Source: Ehretia macrophylla (lineage: Eukaryota > Streptophyta > Magnoliopsida > Boraginales > Ehretiaceae). Taken from it: DNA of 64,000 bases. Made by a program: the position numbers and the translations under genes. Positions 23,354 to 35,314 of the stretch are shown here, one piece after another. Below the pieces are notes generated by a model. It was not told where the DNA came from and ran no database searches. It saw nothing but the letters and a program-made list of their open reading frames with translations. The first letter of the stretch is position 1; each line of letters begins with the position of its first letter. The stretch spans positions 120,590,325 through 120,654,324 of the forward strand of contig CM075764.1 in assembly GCA_037974665.1 (NCBI GenBank), in the 5' to 3' direction.

Positions 23354-23945
23354 TTAACGCAAAGAACGACGACCTGGTTTGTGTTCATCAGGGAAATAAT
23401 GGTGAGAGTTTGAATCAGCAGTTTCATGTCCATAGTTTTGGTAACTCTCGTTCGTATCACCATCATCATCATCCTCAGCATCATGAGCTGCTTCATTGCT
23501 AGTGGTTTTGCTTAGAGTAGAAGCTTCTTTCTTCTCTGCGAAATTCTTCTCATGATCATTAGGGCTAATATTGTTTGCTCCACTTGTTCCTATCTCACGT
23601 AATTGATCCCTGCAGGGGAGCCTTTTGGCGTTGCGGCCCTGGAAAGTTGCCAAGATCAATATCATGGCCAACAAGAGAACAATGATTCTTTTCATGTTTA
23701 GTTACCTGAAAAAGAATAATCGAAAAGGTTAATAGTTTGGAATCTGAATAGCTAAATTACACACACACACGCATGAGAGATTGTGATGATGAAGTGATTT
23801 GCAACCATTGATCGTGTGCATGCAGATCAAATAAATTACTTTCACTCCATCTTTAATTTATCATCGTTGATTTTAACATTATGAGAGAATTCTTACTCTC
23901 AGAATGCAGCTAGCATTAACCAAAGTTTCCTACTTCTTGAAAGTG
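23354..23945 (-). CDS. small secreted peptide precursor, 113 aa, family not recognised
   Basis: The coding frame runs from ATG at 23695 down to 23354. Residues 1-23 form a textbook signal peptide (MKRIIVLLLAMILILATF, then a QGRNA cleavage region). The mature part is hydrophilic and acidic, with a single Cys, a run of acidic residues (DAEDDDDGD) and a C-terminal segment rich in His, Tyr and basic residues (HHYFPDEHKPGRR). This layout suits a precursor processed to a small C-terminal signalling peptide, but it matches none of CLE, RGF, PSK, PSY, CEP, IDA or CIF that I can see. A 5' UTR intron is likely: acceptor at 23706-23707 ten bases before the ATG and a candidate donor at 23895-23896. A TATA box lies at 23975-23982, so transcription would start near 23945. 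Confidence 0.7.
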
Positions 23946-23974
23946 CCACCAAAGAATTGATCCTAGAGGTCCCC

Positions 23975-23982
23975 ATTTATAG
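23975..23982 (-). promoter_or_regulatory. TATA box of the secreted-peptide gene
   Basis: Reads CTATAAAT on the minus strand, about 280 bp upstream of the ATG if the 5' UTR intron is included. The position suits a start site near 23945. Confidence 0.55.
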
Positions 23983-24387
23983 CGGTACAAAAGTTATTGT
24001 GAGTTAATTGGATTACTTTAGTGGGAAGCCAAGATTAAAGCGTAAGCAACTAATTAATTAGGCACTAACGAAAAAGCGGATGTGGAAAAGCCTATATGTC
24101 TAATTGCCGTTGGCACAGTTCATGCCAACAAATAGGTGCCCATCGTTTTATATATAAAGAATTCCTATAGGTCTTCAGATTTTTCTTCCCAGAAGAAGAA
24201 AAAAGATTCGTCACTAATCATGTCATCTTCAGCTATATATGGTTTCTTAAGTGTAGTTGGAATTATATGAGCTGATATTTTACATGACTTTAGCATTTCT
24301 GAGCTATCTCTGTATTAATTTCAAGGTGCATCTTTTGTTGACCAAAAACCAAAATTCATTAACATGTCTGTTTCTTTGTGTTGGCTG

Positions 24388-24517
24388 TTTTTTTTTTTTT
24401 GTTTTTTTTTTTAATTTTTAAGGTATAATAGAAGTCGAAAGCAGTGGTTCGAACTTAAAATTTTAGATTATGTACAATAGGTCGCTACCTGACTATTAGT
24501 TCACCCAACTCTAGATT
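24388..24517 (-). mobile_element. SINE copy B
   Basis: On the minus strand it reads GAGTTGGGTGAACTAATAG, then TCAGGTAGCGACCTATTGTA, a TTTTAAGTTCGAACCACTG segment, CTTCTATTATACC and a long interrupted A-tail. It is collinear with the copy at 48899-48997 and the minus-strand copy at 3862-3960. Confidence 0.6.
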
Positions 24518-24752
24518 ATCTTACTAAATAATTCACAATTCCAAATGAATATGGTCCTATACTATTTTATTTATGTTTACCACCTATGCAATACATATAA
24601 TGTTTTTGGCCAATATATCTAATATTACAATTTAAAGATAGCCAAGCAGATTTTATAAACTATACTAATTATTTCGTTATGAAATAAATAGTTTAATTAA
24701 ACAAATGGAGCCATACTAAAGTTCCATTCTAGTTGTCACAGCCCCTTGTAGA

Positions 24753-24761
24753 TATATATAT
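24753..24761 (+). promoter_or_regulatory. TATA-like element of the KASH-like gene
   Basis: A TATATATA run about 80 bp before the first ATG, in the place expected for a core promoter. Such runs are common here, so the assignment is moderate. Confidence 0.4.
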
Positions 24762-24793
24762 GACCCCCCATTGAAATCATATCCAACTTCAAA

Positions 24794-24802
24794 TTTTGGC
24801 GC
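24794..24802 (+). promoter_or_regulatory. E2F-type site upstream of exon 1
   Basis: TTTTGGCGC matches the plant E2F consensus TTTSSCGC. It sits 36 bp before the ATG, close to the expected transcription start. It belongs to a 28-bp segment (24789-24816) repeated in intron 1. Confidence 0.5.
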
Positions 24803-24837
24803 TCGCACTTGAAAGTCACAGAGAGAGAAAAACAAAA

Positions 24838-27054
24838 ATGAGAGAGAATCATCTGGAAACGCCACAGAGAGAACATTCGCTCGTAAATCGTCGATCAAAA
24901 TCCTTCTCTGATCACTCTAAAAAATCTCAAAAGGTCTCTTCATAATTCACCTATATGCGTGTGTTTGTTTGTGTATATAATATATATTTTTCACTTTTTC
25001 ATTTTTGAATTTTGAGTTGATAGCGTGAGTGTGTGTTTTTATTCAGTCTATTTTATTTTTCAAATTTTGGCGCAAATACTTGATAGTGTGTGTATGTATG
25101 TGTGAATGTGCCTTTACATCAATATTTTTGTAATTATGATTTGATATTGTATTTATATATGTATATATCTATTTCATGTTTAGCAGATCAACAGAAAAAG
25201 CTTAAACGCAGAGTTTTCAGCAGCTGCTGGAGACGTGTCGGCGATCGAATCAGCGAAGGACTCGATCGAACTCTCCTCGATTGCTGAATTCTCCGATAGG
25301 AGCCTAATTGCTGAATCTGCTGAGGTATGATTCATTAATCGTTTCTCAAATTTCACATTTTACATTTGTTTATTTCTATTGGCACCGTGAAATCGCATAA
25401 TTAATTAAACAAACAGCGCTAATAAAAATTCACAAAGGAGAAATTATAGTGATCGAGCTTGCAATTTGCAGTTTAGGTCGCATTTTGTTAATTTCAATGC
25501 TAATTTAGTGCTTAAAACTGTTCCTTACATAGTAAAATCTGAATCAATTATGGAATTCGAGCGTTTTGTTGCTTTCTCAAAGTAGGTATGTTATAATCTG
25601 CACATAGTATATAGATTCGGCTTGTGATATCGTGCCTAAATTTTGCTTTGTTGATTTCAATGTGAATCAGTGTTTAAGCTGTTCTCTACAAAGTAAAATT
25701 TAGATCGGTTAGCGATTTTGGGCGCTTTGCTGCTTAGTATTTGATTTTTTATTTGCTAACTGCTGAATCAATTGTATTCAAGGGGTTGTATGTGTGTGCA
25801 AATATGTATGTTGATCGCCTCGAAGTCAGCACTATTTGTTTGTAGATGTTTGTCATACCTCAATGTAAGTTATGTGGCATTCCGCACACATTATACTGAT
25901 TTATCATGTGATTGTTTGCATGAGTAGTGCTTATGCTGTTCTTAGAAGAATAATTCCGGAATCAGTTAGTAATTTGGAGTACAATTATGGCGCTTGAAAG
26001 CAGAATTCTATGATTGCACATTGCACTCCACTGTGATGAATTGTTATTCAGTTTTAAAGCTCGGAAAGGTGATACATTACATACTAGCACGAGCGCAGGC
26101 AAACACACTTACATGTTGATTGCCCTTGAAATCCGCATTGTTCAAATATCAAAATCAGCTGATTTTTGTTTCAAGAGCGAAATTATAAAAACATTTGGTC
26201 TTAGTTCATATAAAATGTAATGTTTTATCAATAGTAACTCTTCTCTTTACCGTGGAGAGTTCAGATGTTTGTGTGATCAAGTTCAACTGCTATCAGTCTT
26301 AAGAAGTGCTTTAGAGGTTAAAAAAAACAGAGAGTACAAATATCTTGTTATTTTTTTTCACTTCTTGCCATTGAAAGGTAGATTTGGCGTTACAAAGCAA
26401 ATTTTGTGCATGTATGTCATTTTCAGAATCAAATGCCTTGTTCTGTTTTGAGTTTAAACGGTTCAATAAATATTTTTTGATCGACCTGAAATGCTATATG
26501 GGGGGAATAGGGTCTCTATGATTACTGAACTTCGTTATTTATTTGCTCGTGGAAGTACATGTCCAGAAGGATGAACTTTGGCCCCTTTTTTCCTGTTTCA
26601 GAACTTCATTGTCCCATTGGCTCCAGCTGTTAAACCTACTTCTGAGACGCTTTCTTTTGCTGATCTTACTCCATCATCATCAATAACGACGTTTGGCTAT
26701 CACAAAGAAAGTTCTGACCAAAGCGTTGATTCCAGAATTGATGAATCACAACTTGTGAAGGACACTTCTGTTGAGACTGAGATGTTGGTGAAACAATTAA
26801 GAGAGTCTATGGTTGAGGTCTTGAACTCTGGTGATGTACATTCCCGAAGTAAGAAGCTTTTGGATGCTCTGGTTAATGCCATGGTTGAGGAGTTTTATGG
26901 TGTATCTGATGACAAGGAGTGGTTCAATCAACTTGTTTCAAAGAAAGTTGTGGTGGTGCTTCTGAGTTTCCTACTGTGGGTTCTTCTTGTTTCTGCAGTT
27001 ATGTTCTCTATTTCCGGTGGCCAACACCGGTCTCTTGGGGCTAGGCCTACCTGA
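24838..27054 (+). CDS. tail-anchored protein with KASH-like C-terminus (228 aa, 3 exons)
   Basis: Exons: 24838-24933, 25187-25324, 26602-27054, all joined in phase 0. The N-terminus is basic and Ser-rich (RRSKSFSDHSKKSQK). Exon 2 reads AESAKDSIELSSIAEFSDRS-like acidic/Ser sequence. Exon 3 has a region likely to form amphipathic helix (about residues 138-170), then KK, one strong transmembrane segment (about 194-215) and a 13-residue tail ending ARPT. A single C-terminal membrane segment with a short tail ending in PT is the hallmark of plant KASH proteins (WIP, SINE, TIK), which bind SUN proteins across the nuclear envelope. The rest of the protein gives no family that I recognise, so KASH identity is inference. 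The exon 1 donor (AAG then GTCTCT) is weak; the other sites are standard. E2F-type sites flank exon 1. Confidence 0.75.
25065..25076 (+). promoter_or_regulatory. E2F-type site in intron 1
   Basis: TTTTGGCGCAAA is a full E2F-like match. It lies in the 28-bp segment at 25060-25087 that repeats 24789-24816 (identical TCAAATTTTGGCGC, then four different bases, then ACTTGA.AGT). Confidence 0.5.
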
Positions 27055-29377
27055 TATCTCTCCCAGATTGGCTGACTAGCGGAAGAATATTGTGAGTTCT
27101 TTATTCCTCAACCCATCAGGGTGGCTTGCTTTCTGCTCTTCTTGAATGATTCTGAACTCTAAATTGATATGACCTTCAATGTAAATTCAGTGCAATGCGT
27201 AGCTGTGAATACAAAGTCTTTTTTCTAGAGACGTAGTAGATTTTGTTTGATCTGTAGGATTCGGTAAAGATCATAGGTTTTGAGTAATCTTGGTTGAGTA
27301 TATAATAGGAAAATATCGTCTTTTACAGTTTGAGAATGATTCACTAGCTATATGTATGCAAAACCAGAAAAGTATGGTCAGTTGTTCATCCTCTCAATAG
27401 AAGAGAGAAATAAATCACGTAAAAATAATGGCAATCCCAGTGTTGTGCTCGAATTTCGATAGCTTTCTTATAGACACAACTCGTGGACAAGTATTAATGT
27501 GTATACCAGCAATGGCTTGATCGTGCTATAATTCGCCAACCACTCTAACTAGCATACAATGCAATTTCACTTCAGGGCACGCATAGAAAGAAGATAGACC
27601 TTCGCTTGGTTGGCCTTCTTCCTACAACGAATGTCTCTTTTCTCTTCCCTGAAGTTTATATGAGCATTATATTTGTATTTTTGTAAGAGACTGTTTTTAT
27701 GTCTTGAACACATAATATGTTATAAATTTACGATGACAATTTTACTACTTCATCAAATTTAGTTTTTCAGTTGATTGAGCCAAACTTATCCAAGTCAAGA
27801 CCTTATGTTACATAAAATACCAAGGATGTTTAGCAAGATTATATGGTTGGAGAAATCTTGCGAAACGATGTGAAGTTGTAGGCAACAACCAACAGGAACA
27901 GGCAAAGCCCAAATGGGACATATGGGTCTCCCACGCTTGATGCTCCTGCTGTCGTGAAATGGTTGGGAAAAAATGCTATGTGGGCCACGCCCAATATATG
28001 TTATTCTTGATATATTTGTTGCTTATTTAAAGAACAAAAAAAAAAAAAAAAAGGGTCTAGCTCCTCAATCATTTATGATCTTCTGTTATTCCTTCTAAAG
28101 AGCTTAGGGGTGAGTAATCTCAATTTTATTGTTAATCATGGATTTATCCGTTGAGAATTGAATTACGTACAAAAAGAATTTGTGTCGTGTATTAATGTTC
28201 AGGAATTTAATTGGATATTCATCAACATTCCTAACACAAATGGTCCTCGAGAAAGGGAAACACAACACTTCAAATGATCATTTATGCACAACATTTATGA
28301 TAGACAATGAAATGAGACAGCAAAAGATCAGACGAAATATAAAAAAAAAACATATAGGAGGATGCCACTAGGCATTTGATCTAATGGTATAATTCTCAAT
28401 TTAAATGCAAAAAATTTCAAAATTGATTCTCTGTATCAATATATGTATTGACTTGTACGTCTTTTTTGAAAAAAACAAACAAATAAACAAAATTTATAGG
28501 AGGATTTTGATGAAAAGGAGTGGCATTCAAGAAGGCTGCAAAAGGCCCATAATATTAATGGGTCTTAAGAGAATAGTCAAATCTCTCAAGAAGCTACTTC
28601 TAAACTTAGAAGTCCAAAGATTTAAGTGGGCTTTTCTAGGAGATGTTGAAATACATTTTTTGATTTGATGGTAGATTTTCTCTCAAATAGTGATCAATAA
28701 GATGTATGGTTCAATTAAAAAACTAGTTTTACATCTTGAGGAGTGAACTTAGTATAGAATAAGAAAGTTTTAAGAATAATGTTGTTAGTTTGGCAAATGT
28801 ATCCCATCTTATAATATATGTTTTATTTCTACTAGTATTTTATTAAGTTTTTAAGACTACATAATAGAATATGTACTCTTATTGACAATTGAGCATACAT
28901 CGAAAAGAAAGAAAAATTATCGATAAACCTAACTCGTTAACATCTTAACTTGAAAAATATGTACTTCCCTAGACAAGTAACATAAATTAAATAAACTATA
29001 ATGAGAAAATCATCACTCTTTGTAACACAAGGAAATGTAATTTTTTTTTTGTCATATCAAGGAAATGTAAATTAAATGAAACGAAAACATAATATAAAGT
29101 TAAGATAAAATTTGATAATCTGAATAGCATTTTATTTAATTTTCTTCTCGAAATTTTATCTACAGTTCAAATGTAACGAACAAATGTACATTTTCTTAAT
29201 AACTTAAAAATCAAAGAAAGAATGATTCTCTCACTTAAGCCATTTTCTACGACTACTAAAAATATAAACTAAACAAGTCAAAATGTACTTATAGGTACCT
29301 TAAGCATTTTGTATATCAAATAAGCCCTTACAAAAGTGCCAACTGCTTATAATTTAATTTAATTACCGGGCATAAAA
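27055..29377. other. intergenic, with a tRNA-Pro-like relic
   Basis: The start is the 3' UTR of the KASH-like gene. No gene is visible after that. A short A-run (28027-28052) and the tRNA-like relic at 28370-28442 are the only structures noticed. The frames at 28180-28371 and 28405-28668 have no protein features. Confidence 0.6.
28370..28442 (+). pseudogene. tRNA-Pro pseudogene or tRNA-Pro-derived SINE head
   Basis: The stretch GGCATTTGATCTAATGGTAT, then AATTCTC, then a decayed anticodon arm, then AAAATTGATTCTC follows plant tRNA-Pro arm by arm: acceptor GGCATTTG, A-box TCTAATGGTAT (functional TCTAGTGGTAT), and T-arm TTCAAAATTGATTC (functional GTTCAATTC type). Nearly all differences from the functional gene, as I know it, are G to A or C to T. 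The anticodon loop no longer reads a Pro anticodon and the 3' acceptor strand does not pair. It cannot be functional. Confidence 0.55.
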
Positions 29378-29386
29378 CGACGTCAC
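29378..29386 (+). promoter_or_regulatory. bZIP/as-1-type ACGTCA element upstream of PFD3
   Basis: CGACGTCAC (TGACGTC on the minus strand) lies about 100 bp before the PFD3 start codon, a usual place for a TGA/bZIP-type element. Confidence 0.35.
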
Positions 29387-29484
29387 AGTTGTTAATCTCT
29401 CTTCACTTGTCGAAAACCTCAGAGAATTTAGTTCAGTGTTGTTGCTGCTGCTGCTTCTGCTGCTTCATTAAACAACAACGAAAG

Positions 29485-32400
29485 ATGGCGTCGTCGTCTT
29501 CAGCCACAGCCACAGCCACCACTGTGAGCGGCGTCGTAACAGAGCGGAGAGGCATACCGGCGGCGGCCTTCGTACAAGACGTCCAAACTTACCTTGATGA
29601 ATCTTCCCTCGATGTCAACTCCGCCCTCGCCTTCCTCCAAGAAAGGTCTCTTCTTCACACACACACACATATATATACACACTCATTTGTATATTTGTAA
29701 GTGTGATCTGGGTTTATTCTGGATTTTAGTATTTTGGGTAATAGCCTTATTATAAACCAGTTTAATTAGTTTATTTATATATATATAGCTTTAATTTTAT
29801 TGGTTAAATTCTTATTTTTATTTGTTAAAGTTTGAATCTTTTTGGTTATCACATTGTTAATAGCTTTGGTAAAGTTTGAATCTTTTTGATGATCACATTA
29901 TTAATAGCTAGCAGGAAAGCTTAGAAAAAGAATGTATGAAAGGAATAAAGCAATTAGCTTTAAGAGATCGCGGTTGAATTTTGAGGAGTTCACCTAATGA
30001 AGTTTATAAACACTACTAGCATCGGATTTCTAGTTTCCGTTTAAATTTGTTGTTTGGTGGAGTAGTTATATGTTACTTTTTGCTAAAGTTCGAAACTTTT
30101 GGATTTGGCATTGTTGATAGCTAGTAGGAAAAAGCAAGTATGAAGAAAACAAAAGAAACTGCCTTTACGTTATTGTATTTGAATTTGGAATAATTCGCCT
30201 TATGACGATTATAACACTGCTCATATTCGATATCTAGTTTCAATTGTTTGGATATATAACTATAACCGAAACAATTATGAGAAAAAAGCTTGTTGAGCTA
30301 ATCAAGTTTAATTGAATTTTGGAACTTCATCACATTTGTCTAAATGAAGCTCAAAGAAATTCGTTTAGTACCATTTCTACCAAGACTGTATGAGATGTGT
30401 ATTTTGTCAAAGGGGACGCTTATATATATTTGGATTATTTTGGATGATTTCATGAAATGTGGATTATGGTTAAACAATTTTTGCCTTCATGTGCAAATAT
30501 TCTTACCCTTTTTCACATTACTTACCGCTACTGATGGAAACCCGTCTGTGCACTGCGTACACTTTCTTTAGTGCTTAGATGGCATGATGTATTAACATAG
30601 AAGGAACATCTATACTAGATCTTTAACAGAAAGAAGGTCACTGTACTATTTCTTCTTCTGGGCTACCACATTGCAATTTAGATGAGCTAAAGTAGGGGAA
30701 GTGAAATGGTGTTGACTGAATTCGTAATTGTAAACTTTTTTTTTTTTTTCTTTCAGCTTTTTAACAGGAGAATGACCATAATTATCACACATTCACAGAT
30801 AACATCTGTCATCTCTGCTAAACTGCTGCTATCTTGTTTTGCTTCTATCTTTTCATGTAGTTTTTCTCATGGTCCATCTGGTGCAGGCTTCAGCAGTATA
30901 GGGTGGTTGAGATGAAACTTCTGGCTCAGCAAAGGGATCTTCAGGTATATTTGTACTAGTGCTTTTTTGAACTTGCTTTACCATGTTCAACATCTGCTTT
31001 TGGTTCTATTCAATTAAGTAGTTCTTATACATGCAAGCTCAGGTTTGATTAACTTTTTGAAACTCATAGCATGTTACCTCCATTTTTTTGAGTTTGCAAG
31101 TCATTCGCATCTACACGTTGAACAAAAGCCTGCAATAATTGATATTTTATCAGATCCTTCAGTAATTATGGATGATATACCTGTTCCTGGACATGATTGA
31201 TGGGCTATGCTGGTCAACATTTTAACTTTCTAGATTGGCCTTGAAAAATGGACTTGCACATCTCCAAAGATTTGTGTTTCTAAGAGTGATTTGATATGTC
31301 TAGCATCTGAACATTTACTTTTTGGTTTTTCATACCTTACATTGTATGTATGCTTACTACTACACTTGCTTTATCTGTGTTATTCAGTACTAGGGAGGGC
31401 TAGGACTTGGAGATCTATTCACACTGTGCTTGTTTATTGTGACATTCATAAAGGATATGATTGGTACAGGATAAAGATCTGATTACAATGTGCTGCCTGA
31501 AATTTGCCTCTTAAATTTAAAATTTCCAGAACAGATATCATTACCATTGCTTCTCATCGGGAGCCATGATCAAGTTGTAGAGAAGCAGAATTTGACTCTG
31601 TAATCTTGAACCATTTCCCCTTCCCCACTAAACAAAGAAAAGTTAGCACTCTTCAGTTCTTTTTTCTGCAAGTCTGACATATAATTCCTTATTCTTCTAA
31701 TTTACCAGGCGAAAATTCCTGACATTGAGAAATGCTTAGACGTCGTTGCCACTTTGCAAGCTAAGAAGGGTACTGGTGAGGTTCGTTGTTGCCATAAAAT
31801 TCATGTTATTAAAATGTCTCATTTAGTGCAATTATATTTATTTCACTTCTCATGTTACTAAGCTATTCAGTCGTTCACTCTCTATGCTATAGTTCTGATC
31901 CCAGTAGCTTACGGTGAAATCTTCTTGCACTCCCATGTTAATTTTCTCTCTCTCTCTCTCTCTCCCGTCCCATTATAATCTTTGTAGCATACATTGACGG
32001 AAAGGAAATTTTACTTTGCATGCTAGTCATAGATTCTACAAGCACATATGAGATTATCATACTTTTCTATTAAATAGATGTTTTCATTTTAGTATTAAAT
32101 CAAGCATTGCAAGATGGGTAATCATTTGAACGAGTGAAGTTGAAGATAAAAATGTCGGCTAAGGTTGCTTGATGACTAGCTTATAAGGGAAAAATGTAGA
32201 AGATCATTAGATTATTATTGAGTTAATTTTCGAATATTCTATTTGTTTTAGATCCTTTGTATTGTATAATGTTGGGAATAAGCTCTATAGCTATCAAATT
32301 CTAGCCAATAACATCAATGTAGACCCTAGGGATTGAATTTTGACTCTAGAAACTTGTTAGAACAGAGAAACAGGTCGGTGGTTACAGTTATTCACAAAGC

Positions 32401-33174
32401 CAATGAGCATATAAAATAATTCTTTTGCTTGGTTCTGTGTGTTGGTTGCAGGCCCTAGTTGCTGATTTTGAAGTCTCAGAAGGCATTTATTCCCAGGCTC
32501 GCATTGAAGATGCTGATTCTGTGTGTCTATGGCTTGGAGCAAATGTTATGCTGGAGTATTCATGTGAAGAGGTATGTGACTTGTTTTTCAAAGATGCCTT
32601 TAGGTCAGCTTTTCAAGTTTTGGTTGCACACAACTTTTTGACTTTGAGAATGCGTTAGTGCAGGCTACTGCACTTCTTCAGAAGAATTTGGAAAATGCCA
32701 AAGCCAGTTTAGAAGTTCTTGTCGCTGATCTACAGTTTTTAAGGGATCAAGTGACAATAACTCAGGTACTGTTATTTACTAAATGCTTTCCAGGAAAGCC
32801 TAAATAATAAGGTTCAAGCACGTTTTGACTGTCACTAGCTTGCAGTAATTATCTGAATCGGTATACCAGATATCGGAGATCGTGCATTAAAATACATCTA
32901 ATACAGAAGTCAGAGTTAACATGCCTGAATATCAATGCTATGTTCACACGAGAAATTATATCTTAGCCATTTGGGACCGAGAGTTGTTTTACATTTTATC
33001 CTTTACATGGCTAAATGTAAGACACTCTAAACCACTTCTATAGCACTGTGCTCTTGTAGTACGCATATAATTATTTGCATAATGCTGTTACGTCAGGTCA
33101 CCATTGCTCGTGTCTACAATTGGGATGTACATCAACGTAGAATGCGACAAGCTGCTGCCTCCAAGGAGTCGTGA
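29485..33174 (+). CDS. PFD3: prefoldin subunit 3 (196 aa, 6 exons)
   Basis: Exons: 29485-29645, 30887-30944, 31709-31780, 32452-32571, 32664-32765, 33097-33174. All junctions are GT-AG and the frame closes at 591 nt. The product is the alpha-type prefoldin subunit 3 (VBP1-like), part of the hexameric co-chaperone that hands unfolded tubulin and actin to the CCT chaperonin, mainly in the cytosol. Family landmarks are clear: [83 protein letters not shown] and [17 protein letters not shown] sequence near the end. Two coiled-coil helices flank the central beta hairpins, as in the family, and the length is normal. Intron 1 is long (1.2 kb). Microsatellites sit just after exon 1 (CA/TA, 29657-29684) and in intron 3 (CT, about 31946-31965). 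Confidence 0.96.
31946..31965 (+). repeat. (TC)n microsatellite in PFD3 intron 3
   Basis: About ten TC units inside the intron between exons 3 and 4. Confidence 0.8.
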
Positions 33175-35314
33175 GAAAGTTTTGCGAATCTCCAGAAAAG
33201 AGGTGGGGACTCACTTTTCCTATCAAAAGTATGATGCGGATCTCTCTTATCTTTATTCTTCTTCTCTCTTTTATGTCGATTTTCATATTTTCTCATCATT
33301 AGTTAGAATGGGTATTCATATCATCTGAGCTTCTAGTCTGAATTATCATATTTTCATGGATCTGTTGTATAAGAAAGAGAACCCCAGTTAGACTAGTTTT
33401 CACACTTGATGACACTGCTTGATTTTTGAGATGTAACATTATGATTGTTGAAACTTGATTCTACATTGGCTAATTTTTATTTGGTTTTTTCTTAAGCTCC
33501 CTAGTTCTTTCTTGACGTGCCGATTTGTTTTATTTCATTTGCCTCGACTGCTACTGAATTTGGCAAAACAGGGGAAATCACATATGCAGAGTTTAAAAAC
33601 CTGGGTGACGCTTCATAAAGAACGATAGAGGTCACTCAAGATTCCCTGCTGTGAATTGTTAACCTATTATTTTGATAGTTGAAATTTATGTTTTCGGGTC
33701 AAGTCCCTCGATGTCGAGTCAGTATTCTTTGATGTCATAAAACCAAACGGCTGGATGGCCGTTGGCTTGATGGAAGACCAACTACCCTCCCAACACACGC
33801 ACACACAAAAAATCTAAGAGAAGTAACCACCTTCCTCTCCAAAAGAAAAGAAGGAAAAGGCAAAGAAAGAGTAGGAAAAGGAGAAGGTAATCCACAATAT
33901 GAATGTATATTTAGATTCTACAACTAATCCACTTTTGTTGGCGGTTCTTTCCCTTCATTTCTGTTTGAAAGGGCACCTTTATGGCTTCATGACATGGTCT
34001 AACCAAACCACATTAAGTATAAATAACAATGAATGGCAGAGAAGCGCTTGGCACTACTTCTTGTTGTTTGTGTAATTCTTTAATAGCTCAGAAAAGTCTC
34101 TATGCCCCGCATTCCATACCAAAAACTTCTCCGAACGAGATTAGTCAACAAGTTGGAAGAGTTGTTTCCACCGCAAACTCGAATATTGGTGTAATTGTAA
34201 AGTTGTTGTTATATAATCTAGATGTCACGATTTGAAATAGCATTTTACACAAATGCATAATAAGTATGCATATAATAAACCTAATGCGGATTCAACACTT
34301 ATTTAAATTTCACGCTTGATAAAAATTTTATGTACCGACTTGCCCTCTACTTATACAGATATCTAACTATGTCCTAAGCCGAGAGTTGCCCTCCAACACC
34401 ACCGTATACACCAAGGAGAGATATAAAGTTGTTTCTTGGCATAAGTGCACTCATCGTTGACGGCTCCTATTTACATTTGACTTGGAATTTTATTGTGTGT
34501 TGACCGTTAAATTCAACCAAAAGTACTGTTTTCTTTGACCAAAAAAAAAAGAACCAAAAGAACTGTTTACATAAGGTTTGAAATCAAGAACCTTCCGTAG
34601 AAGACGCATTTTATGTGATATTTCAGCAAACAGAATAGTCCTTCAACGTGCCATGACTGCTTAGAAGACATCCTTAAACACCTTTCCATCTCTGCCACTA
34701 TCCAAATTCTGACCTTGAAATTTTCACAATTCAGATGCTTTAAGATCTTTTAAAAAATATTGAATCGAGACACTTCGTATGAATGTAATTAAGAAATGAT
34801 GCAACTCTTAAGATAAATGAGTAACATATAGCCGAATTCACCTAAAAAGATAAATTAATTGTAACTACAAATTGCAATGTCACACTTAGCTTTCATGTGC
34901 AACCCAATCTAATCCTGTGGATTGACCCCCGATTGCAGTCACCTAGCTAGACCGCATAGCTATTTATTCTCTCACCCTAATCACACCATCAGATCACAAT
35001 CATAATTGCATAAACAGACAATGACAATGTGTTTATTATTCTCAAAGATTTATAAAATCTGCATCTTTCTTCCAGCTGTTCTCTCCATCAATATTTTCAC
35101 TAAAGATTTACTTTGCTGTCCAAGCCAATTATTGCTAAAATAGAATTTACTACTATTGAACCATGATACAAAAATACCCATAATTTAATGTAATCAAGAT
35201 ATGTAATATATGCATAACATTACAGGCATGGAATGATGACGCTTTCATTGATTCAGTACTAAGGGGAGGAATAGAAAACTTGCATTGCTAGTAGTATTAT
35301 TGGAGGGGTGCATT

